Shown here: positions 1 to 3,429 of the stretch, piece by piece
Layout: the number at the start of each line of letters is the position of its first letter
Numbering within the stretch: the stretch's first letter is position 1
NCBI GenBank assembly: GCA_028283985.1
Contig: JANQSQ010000299.1
Span: 1 to 6,212 of the forward strand
DNA from: Rhodothermales bacterium
GTDB lineage: Bacteria; Bacteroidota; Rhodothermia; Rhodothermales; VXPQ01
Reading direction: 5' to 3'
DNA: 6,212 nt
Made by a program: the position numbers and the translations under genes
Notes under the pieces: model-generated
What the model saw: only the letters and a program-made list of their open reading frames with translations
What the model was told of the DNA's origin: nothing
The model's database searches: none

Positions 1-292
1 TACCGGCATATTTGCGGAAAGCGCATGGAACCCTGACGGGGCCGGGCTCCTGTTCGGAAATCCAGCGCAATTAGGCATCCAGGCCCACTCCATCGTTGCC
101 GTAATGGTGTACAGCGGCGTGGTTGCGTTCCTTATCCTCAAGGGCATAAGCCTGGTCACCTCGTTGCGTCCGGAGGTTCCGAACGAAGGCATGGGGCTGG
201 ATATCGCCAGTCACGGCGAAGAGGCCTATTCCGACGGAGAAGGCATCGTGTTGCTGCTCGACGACGAAATACAAGCATCCTCCGCTGCATAA
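1..292 (+). CDS. amt: Ammonium transporter Amt, C-terminal end (5' truncated)
   Basis: The open frame entering from the left edge (first full codon at base 2) gives about 96 residues ending in TAA at 290-292. It begins TGIFAESAWNPDGAGLLFGN, followed by PAQLGIQA, which matches the conserved stretch before the last membrane helix of Amt/MEP/Rh ammonium channels. A hydrophobic segment (IVAVMVYSGVVAFLILKG) is the final helix. It is followed by the cytoplasmic tail with the family signature GMGLDIASHGEEAY, which in known Amt proteins transmits PII binding and coordinates the trimer. About 25 residues after the signature are acidic and not conserved (DDEIQASSAA end). The protein would sit in the inner membrane and conduct ammonium. 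The glnB-type gene 54 bp downstream on the same strand is its expected regulator. The pore-forming residues lie outside the window, so function rests on the tail alone, but the assignment is secure. Confidence 0.93.
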   Translation, partial: TGIFAESAWNPDGAGLLFGNPAQLGIQAHSIVAVMVYSGVVAFLILKGISLVTSLRPEVPNEGMGLDIASHGEEAYSDGEGIVLLLDDEIQASSAA

Positions 293-346
293 CCGGACCG
301 CACACACCATTACTTCATTCATCTTCCACCCTTTGGGATTATCGCC

Positions 347-703
347 ATGAAATTAGTCAGAGCAATCATTCGGCCTGAAAAACTCACCGATGTGCTCACC
401 GAACTGTTCAAAGCAGAAATCACCGGCCTGACGGTGACGCGCGTTCGCGGCCACGGCGGCGAGACGGAGATCGTGGAAACCTACCGGGGCACCACGGCCA
501 AAAAGGAACTCACCGAGAAAATCATGCTGGACATCGGTGTCTCGGACCCTGTGCTCGACACAGCCATCGACACCCTGATTGCAGCGGCGCGCACGGGTGA
601 GGTGGGCGACGGGAAAATCTTCGTCCTGCCGGTAGAAAAGATTTACCGAATCCGAACCGGCGAAGAAGATGTCGCCGCCGTCACGCCGGTGGGTGCGGAG
701 TAG
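347..703 (+). CDS. glnB: PII nitrogen regulatory protein (GlnB/GlnK family) lacking the uridylylated Tyr51
   Basis: The 118-residue product is close to the family's usual 112 and aligns with E. coli GlnB from residue 1 without gaps. MKLVRAIIRPEKLTDV is the first beta strand and helix. The T-loop spans about residues 37-55 (GHGGETEIVETYRGTTAKKE). The B-loop and second PII signature are TGEVGDGKIFV (83-93), and the C-loop is RIRTGEED (101-108); these form the ATP and 2-oxoglutarate site. PII trimers sense ATP/ADP and 2-oxoglutarate and bind targets such as Amt. Tyr46 is kept, but the position of uridylylated Tyr51 is Ala51, so GlnD-type uridylylation there is impossible and regulation is probably by ligands alone. 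The ATG at 347 fits the family start; no good Shine-Dalgarno sequence precedes it. The position behind amt argues for a GlnK-like role, so the symbol could equally be glnK. The sequence resembles the Thermus/Rhodothermus PII type (from memory). Confidence 0.95.
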   Translation: MKLVRAIIRPEKLTDVLTELFKAEITGLTVTRVRGHGGETEIVETYRGTTAKKELTEKIMLDIGVSDPVLDTAIDTLIAAARTGEVGDGKIFVLPVEKIYRIRTGEEDVAAVTPVGAE

Positions 704-724
704 GCACATAACACGCCCCCGCAA

Positions 725-751
725 GGCCTGCGGAAAATATGTCCGCAGGCC
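725..751 (+). terminator. Perfect 10-bp hairpin just after glnB
   Basis: GGCCTGCGGA (725-734) pairs perfectly with TCCGCAGGCC (742-751) across a 7-nt loop. It starts 22 bp after the glnB stop codon, so it can end or stabilise the amt-glnB transcript. No T-run follows on either strand, so it does not fit the classical Rho-independent form. The next hairpin starts at the very next base. Confidence 0.5.
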
Positions 752-805
752 GTATGCCCCTGCCCTGGGACACCTTTCAAGGAGAGACCCGGAGCAGGGG
801 TATAC
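752..805 (+). terminator. Second, extended hairpin abutting the first
   Basis: Bases 752-763 pair with 794-805 (12 positions, one a G-U on the plus strand), then 765-769 pair with 788-792 (5 positions, one G-U) after a single C/A mismatch. The terminal loop is 18 nt. Both imperfect pairs are G-U only when read as plus-strand RNA, so the structure probably belongs to the amt-glnB transcript, as a terminator or 3' stabiliser. There is no T-run behind it. It could also be part of a larger structured RNA that includes the downstream repeats. Confidence 0.4.
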
Positions 806-806
806 A

Positions 807-824
807 TATGCATACTATGCATAC
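807..824. repeat. Tandem 9-bp repeat, TATGCATAC x2
   Basis: TATGCATAC occurs at 807-815 and again, perfectly and without a gap, at 816-824. The second copy forms the left end of the large inverted repeat (816-1031). Either copy could pair with the right arm, so the repeat offers two pairing registers. The related 11-mer GTATACATATG occurs at 800-810 and 1023-1033. Confidence 0.8.
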
Positions 825-1031
825 TCTGATCAAAACCACTTTGCTCAGCGCTTCACGTTCGTGCTTATTCGGGGCACTGCGGGCGTGAAGCGCCCTTCGG
901 GAGGCAGAAAGGGGCACGCTGACCGCGTCATTCCTCATTGTGCGGGGCCGCCACACTACCTGCTTCGTCATTCCTTGCCAGCGCACCCCTCTCTGCCTCT
1001 GAGCTTTGCGGACTTAATCAGAGTATACATA
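816..1031 (-). ncRNA. Candidate structured minus-strand RNA with a three-way junction (or palindromic mobile element)
   Basis: Three nested stems use nearly the whole 216 bases. P1 pairs 816-847 with 1000-1031 in perfect register without bulges: 28 of 32 positions pair on the minus strand, with one U/U (835/1012) and a symmetric AAA/AAA internal loop (840-842/1005-1007). P2 is a perfect 10-bp stem, 848-857 with 884-893, with an inner 4-bp stem (861-864/874-877). P3 pairs 901-923 with 977-999, 23 of 23 on the minus strand. P1 is continuous with P2 on one side and P3 on the other. At eight positions (820/1027, 831/1016, 834/1013, 838/1009, 909/991, 915/985, 916/984, 922/978) the plus strand has A opposite C, so the minus strand has G-U; there is no case of the reverse. 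That one-sidedness is what selection on a minus-strand RNA would leave. I see no match to tmRNA, RNase P, SRP or 6S RNA. No clear promoter or terminator is visible, so the ends are those of the fold. It could instead be a dispersed palindromic element; its inner sequence resembles known CGTCATTCC-type intergenic repeats. Confidence 0.5.
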
Positions 1032-1131
1032 TGTGAAAAACTGTGTTCGCGTCTGGAAAAGCGGTTTTGTTCCGGTACGTATATGTAAATGCAGCGATTC
1101 AGGCCCGGCAGGACCATGGGGAAAACGCAGC

Positions 1132-1157
1132 GACAGTGTATGTACCGTCTTTTTTTT
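1132..1157 (+). terminator. Weak hairpin followed by eight T
   Basis: GACAGT (1132-1137) pairs with ACCGTC (1144-1149), five of six positions, loop of 6 nt, and is followed directly by eight T (1150-1157). This is the layout of a Rho-independent terminator for plus-strand transcription, though the stem is weak and no plus-strand gene lies close upstream. It would stop read-through from amt-glnB before the dnaA region. The T-run may instead be the edge of the AT-rich origin block. Confidence 0.35.
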
Positions 1158-1332
1158 GCACAAATTATTTATTTACTGATACTTAAAGAAAAGTAAAGAG
1201 GACTTGTAAGCAAAAGCGGGAATGTTTTTCAGGAGAAGACACACAGCATACTCCGGCGACCCGGACGGAAAAAAGTATCCTCTCGACAGACGACAGGCCA
1301 AATGTGGATAAACGGTGGATAACGCGTATACG
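1150..1332. other. oriC: Candidate replication origin (AT-rich block plus DnaA boxes)
   Basis: Bases 1151-1200 have about 20% GC in an otherwise GC-moderate region, as expected of a DNA unwinding element. About 100 bp further on lie two tandem DnaA boxes (1303-1322), and a relaxed box TTTTGCACA (1154-1162, plus) sits at the edge of the AT-rich block. Another relaxed match, TTTTTCACA on the minus strand (1032-1040), lies outside. The region directly precedes dnaA, a common place for bacterial origins. Two strong boxes are fewer than usual, so this may be only the dnaA promoter region with DnaA autoregulation. Confidence 0.4.
1303..1322 (-). promoter_or_regulatory. Two tandem DnaA boxes
   Basis: On the minus strand, 1303-1311 reads TTATCCACA, a perfect consensus DnaA box, and 1314-1322 reads TTATCCACC, one mismatch. 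Both have the same orientation and start 11 bp apart, so they lie on the same face of the helix, which suits cooperative DnaA binding. They are about 165 bp upstream of the dnaA start and next to the 8-bp palindrome CGTATACG (1325-1332). They could serve origin function, dnaA autoregulation, or both. Confidence 0.75.
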
Positions 1333-1444
1333 TCGTGTATTCTTTGTTAGAAAATTGTAACGAATTGTACTTGCAATCCGTGGCGGGCAAACATAAAATG
1401 GCTGGTAACGAATGGGCCATCATACTATGCTTTACCCCCACCTT

Positions 1445-1466
1445 GCGGTTTGGTACTTTGAACCGC
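1445..1466. repeat. Inverted repeat in front of dnaA
   Basis: GCGGTT (1445-1450) and AACCGC (1461-1466) form a perfect 6-bp inverted repeat with a 10-nt spacer. It ends 19 bp before the dnaA start codon. If dnaA is transcribed from further upstream it would be a hairpin in the leader near the start; otherwise it could be an operator overlapping the promoter. Its role is unknown. Confidence 0.45.
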
Positions 1467-1477
1467 CACCCACTCGA

Positions 1478-1483
1478 TATAAT
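1478..1483 (+). promoter_or_regulatory. Perfect TATAAT two bases before the dnaA start
   Basis: TATAAT at 1478-1483 matches the sigma-70 -10 consensus in full, but no good -35 lies at the usual distance; TTTGAA (1457-1462) with a 15-nt spacer is the best seen. A start 6-7 bases after the hexamer would fall inside the dnaA ATG or its second codon, which is incompatible with ordinary translation from 1486. It may be chance, or reflect a leaderless arrangement with unusual spacing. Confidence 0.25.
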
Positions 1484-1485
1484 AC

Positions 1486-2946
1486 ATGCCTTCCACCGCC
1501 GCCGAGAAAACGTGGGAAACCTGCCTCACCCAAATTTCCAACCAAATCTCCAAGCAGTCCTTTCGCACATGGTTTGCTCCGATCAGGTTGATTAACCTGG
1601 AGGAAAACAATGAGACCGCACGGCTCCGGCTGGCCGTTCCCAATGCCTTCCACACCGAATGGTTGGAGTCTCATTATGCCCATGTCGTCAGGAAAACAGC
1701 TTCGAAAGTCCTTGGAAGACAGACCAATGTCGCCTACGAGGTCGCTCCGGATATAGCCTTGGGCGAGGAAAAAGACGAACCGACGGTCCTGCCGCTTGAA
1801 CCTTCGCGACAGAACAGGGAGTACCTGCCCCGCACCTACCCGACGATACCCTCACCCTCCGGGCGCCCAGCCCCAAACATGGCGCCCATCAAGAATACCA
1901 GCCTCAAGCCGGAGTATACCTTCGACTCTTTCATTGAAGGGCATTCTAATCGGTTTGCCCGAGGCGGGGCCGTTGCCATCGCCGAAGATCCAAAAGGCAC
2001 GGGGTACAATCCATTCACCATCTATGGAGACACCGGTCTCGGAAAAACCCACCTTGTACAGGCCATTGGGAATTACGCCCTGCAAAAGAACGCGAACCTG
2101 CGCGTCCACTACGTATCGGGAGAACAGTTCACGTCACAGTTCATTCACTCGATTCAGGAAAACCGTGTCCATTGTTTCTCCAACTTCTACCGGCAAATCG
2201 ACTTGCTGATCGTGGACGATGTACAGTTCCTGAGCGGGAAAGAAAAAACGCAGGAGGAGTTTTTCCACATCTTCAACGAACTCCATCAAACGGGCAAAAA
2301 AATCATCCTGTGCGCCGACCGGCCTCCATCCGCGATCACCGGGATCCAGGAACGGCTTCTTTCACGATTTCAATGGGGGCTCTCTGCCGATATCCAGCCG
2401 CCCGAACTTGAAACACGTATCGCGATTCTGCAGCACAAGGCGGTCAAAATGGGCGTATCGCTACGGCTGGAAGTGCTGGAATTCGTGGCTGAGCGGATCC
2501 GCGCCAACATTCGACAACTGGAAGGTGCGTTACACAAGTTGTCCGCTTACGCCAGACATCACAGTCAGGATATCGACATAAACACGGCGAAAGGAATCCT
2601 CCAGGACCTGATGGAGGATTCCCAGGTGCGTCTCGAGATTGAAGACATTCAGCGTTGCATCGCCCAATTCTATGGAATCGAGCCCGAACTACTCTCGGCA
2701 AAAACGCGGAAACGCGAGGCAGTGACGGCACGTCATCTTGCCATGTATTTTTCCAAGCAACTGACTTCTCACTCTCTGAAAAGCATCGGAAACCGTTTCG
2801 GAGGGCGTGACCATTCAACGGTTATACACGCCTGCAAAACGATCGAAAACCGTATGGAAATGGAGATGGCTTTTCGGGACGAGCTAACAATCGCCCGGGA
2901 ACGGCTCGAACGCTACACGCCTGGCCGCTCGGTCAGGCATGGGTAA
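1486..2946 (+). CDS. dnaA: Chromosomal replication initiator DnaA
   Basis: The 486-residue product has the full DnaA architecture. Domain I is about residues 1-85 (KTWETCL, SFRTWFAPI), for self-assembly and helicase contact. A Pro-rich linker (domain II) spans about 86-140. The AAA+ domain III starts near PEYTFDSFIEG (142-152), with Walker A GDTGLGKTH (181-189, Lys187), Walker B LLIVDDVQF (240-248), the sensor I region CADRPPS (276-282), the arginine finger in LLSRFQWGL (Arg294) and sensor II in NIRQLEGALHKL (Arg343). Domain IV, the DNA-binding helix-turn-helix, carries the DnaA-box signature GGRDHSTVIHA (439-449). The protein binds DnaA boxes, melts the origin and loads the replicative helicase. 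ATG 1486 is forced: an in-frame stop (1480-1482) lies just upstream and domain I starts at once. No Shine-Dalgarno sequence is seen. Two DnaA boxes upstream suggest autoregulation. dnaN does not follow, unlike the common dnaA-dnaN layout. The sensor I stretch reads ILCADRPP where TSDRPP is usual, a mild variation. Confidence 0.98.
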   Translation: MPSTAAEKTWETCLTQISNQISKQSFRTWFAPIRLINLEENNETARLRLAVPNAFHTEWLESHYAHVVRKTASKVLGRQTNVAYEVAPDIALGEEKDEPTVLPLEPSRQNREYLPRTYPTIPSPSGRPAPNMAPIKNTSLKPEYTFDSFIEGHSNRFARGGAVAIAEDPKGTGYNPFTIYGDTGLGKTHLVQAIGNYALQKNANLRVHYVSGEQFTSQFIHSIQENRVHCFSNFYRQIDLLIVDDVQFLSGKEKTQEEFFHIFNELHQTGKKIILCADRPPSAITGIQERLLSRFQWGLSADIQPPELETRIAILQHKAVKMGVSLRLEVLEFVAERIRANIRQLEGALHKLSAYARHHSQDIDINTAKGILQDLMEDSQVRLEIEDIQRCIAQFYGIEPELLSAKTRKREAVTARHLAMYFSKQLTSHSLKSIGNRFGGRDHSTVIHACKTIENRMEMEMAFRDELTIARERLERYTPGRSVRHG

Positions 2947-2996
2947 AACAGGAAGGCAGGACACACGGTCGCTGCTCCCCTGCAATTGACTTGCAA

Positions 2997-3037
2997 GAAC
3001 GAAACGCCGGGCGCGTGAGCGCCGTGCGTTTGCGTTC
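2997..3037. terminator. Strong hairpin between convergent genes, GTGA tetraloop
   Basis: Bases 2997-3014 pair with 3019-3037: an inner stem of 5 bp (3010-3014/3019-3023), a 2x2 mismatch, 6 bp (3002-3007/3026-3031), one bulged base (3032) and 5 bp (2997-3001/3033-3037). The loop GTGA is of the stable GNRA type. It lies between the dnaA stop and the end of the convergent small gene, so it probably ends transcription from both sides. No strong T-run flanks it on either strand. Confidence 0.55.
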
Positions 3038-3040
3038 CCT

Positions 3041-3235
3041 CTAACTTTTCTTCAAAACAGGCAAGCCATTGGATGTCTCAGCAACCTGATAGCCCGCCGG
3101 AACGGCGTCAAGCGCTCCTTCCTTCGCCTGCTTACCGAAGTAATAAATGGTCTGCTCGCGGCCATTTTTTAGCGTGGTCCGCTTGCTGTGGAGATAATAG
3201 GTCGTTCCCTTCGAATTAGTGTGCGAGTAGGCCAT
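3041..3235 (-). CDS. Small conserved protein of unknown function, 64 residues
   Basis: The product starts MAYSHTNSKGTTYYLHSK, continues with an IYYFGKQAKEGALD segment (30-43) and ends with PAGYQVAETSNGLPVLKKS (46-64). I recall similar short proteins in several phyla, with an N-terminal HTNSKG..YYLH, a central YYF and a C-terminal GLP.LKK, but none with a known role. It is rich in Tyr and Lys, has no Cys and no membrane segment, and is probably a small cytoplasmic protein; the Tyr/Lys pattern would suit nucleic-acid or ribosome binding, which is only a guess. The frame stays open to an ATG at 3292 (83 residues), but the extra 19 residues do not resemble the family and overlap an upstream hairpin, so the ATG at 3235 is preferred. 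There is no clear ribosome binding site; TATACC at 3245-3250 on the minus strand could be a -10 giving a very short leader. It converges with dnaA, and the large gene upstream on the same strand ends 194 bp away, so it may have its own promoter. Confidence 0.75.
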   Translation of the reverse strand: MAYSHTNSKGTTYYLHSKRTTLKNGREQTIYYFGKQAKEGALDAVPAGYQVAETSNGLPVLKKS

Positions 3236-3283
3236 GTGCGTGTGGGTATACTGTAGATAGATACGTGTTGATGGTTCCGAACA

Positions 3284-3309
3284 GGCGATCACTGCTGCAC
3301 AGGATCGCC
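3284..3309 (-). repeat. 7-bp inverted repeat upstream of the small gene
   Basis: GGCGATC (3284-3290) and GATCGCC (3303-3309) pair perfectly over a 12-nt spacer. It lies about 50 bp upstream of the preferred start of the 64-residue gene, in the gap behind the large minus-strand gene. It could be an operator, a leader hairpin, or a read-through terminator; no T-run follows. Confidence 0.4.
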
Positions 3310-3376
3310 AAGAGAGACCTGAGCAAGGGTGGAAACTACCTGTAATCTACGAAAATTACTCTTGAAAAGGCAATTT

Positions 3377-3391
3377 CGCAAGCGTCTTGCG
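3377..3391 (-). terminator. Short hairpin after the PVC-type dehydrogenase gene
   Basis: CGCAAG (3377-3382) pairs with CTTGCG (3386-3391) over a 3-nt loop, 38 bp past the stop codon of the minus-strand gene. Reading on in the minus direction, the sequence is AAATTGCCTTTTC, only a weak T-rich tail. A modest terminator candidate. Confidence 0.4.
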
Positions 3392-3429
3392 GGAATAGAA
3401 GCAAGACAAACGGAAAAATGATGTCCCGC

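Larger units (their letters stand above)
704..1485. other. 782-bp gene-free region between glnB and dnaA
   Basis: No frame here looks like a protein: the longest (669-1088, plus) overlaps glnB, has no recognisable domain and runs through strong inverted repeats. The stretch holds two adjacent hairpins (725-805), a large nested inverted repeat (816-1031), a small hairpin (1053-1075, stem of about 8 bp), a weak hairpin followed by eight T (1132-1157), an AT-rich block (1151-1200), two tandem DnaA boxes (1303-1322), a hairpin (1445-1466) and a TATAAT (1478-1483) just before dnaA. The 10-mer CATACTATGC occurs twice, at 811-820 and 1421-1430. Bases 1201-1300 and 1333-1440 show nothing else I can support. 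Confidence 0.8.

Noticed and set aside
131..139. DnaA-box-like TTATCCTCA in amt
   Set aside because: It has one mismatch at a key base, stands alone, and is inside coding sequence; expected by chance.
1022..1027. TATACT on the minus strand as the promoter of the structured RNA
   Set aside because: It lies inside the P1 arm, so a start from it would remove most of the 5' strand of P1; no -35 is seen at the right distance.
669..1088. 139-codon plus-strand open frame between glnB and dnaA
   Set aside because: It starts inside glnB, has no recognisable domain, an atypical composition, and runs through the hairpins and the three-way palindrome.
816..1157. tmRNA, RNase P, SRP or 6S RNA
   Set aside because: The conserved cores of these RNAs (e.g. 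the tRNA-like ends of tmRNA, the RNase P core, the SRP GGAA-loop domain, the single long bulged hairpin of 6S) are not found, and the three-way junction does not fit them.
3236..3292. Upstream start giving an 83-residue version of the small minus-strand gene
   Set aside because: The extra 19 residues do not match the family pattern I recall and overlap an inverted repeat; the family-like sequence begins at the ATG at 3235.
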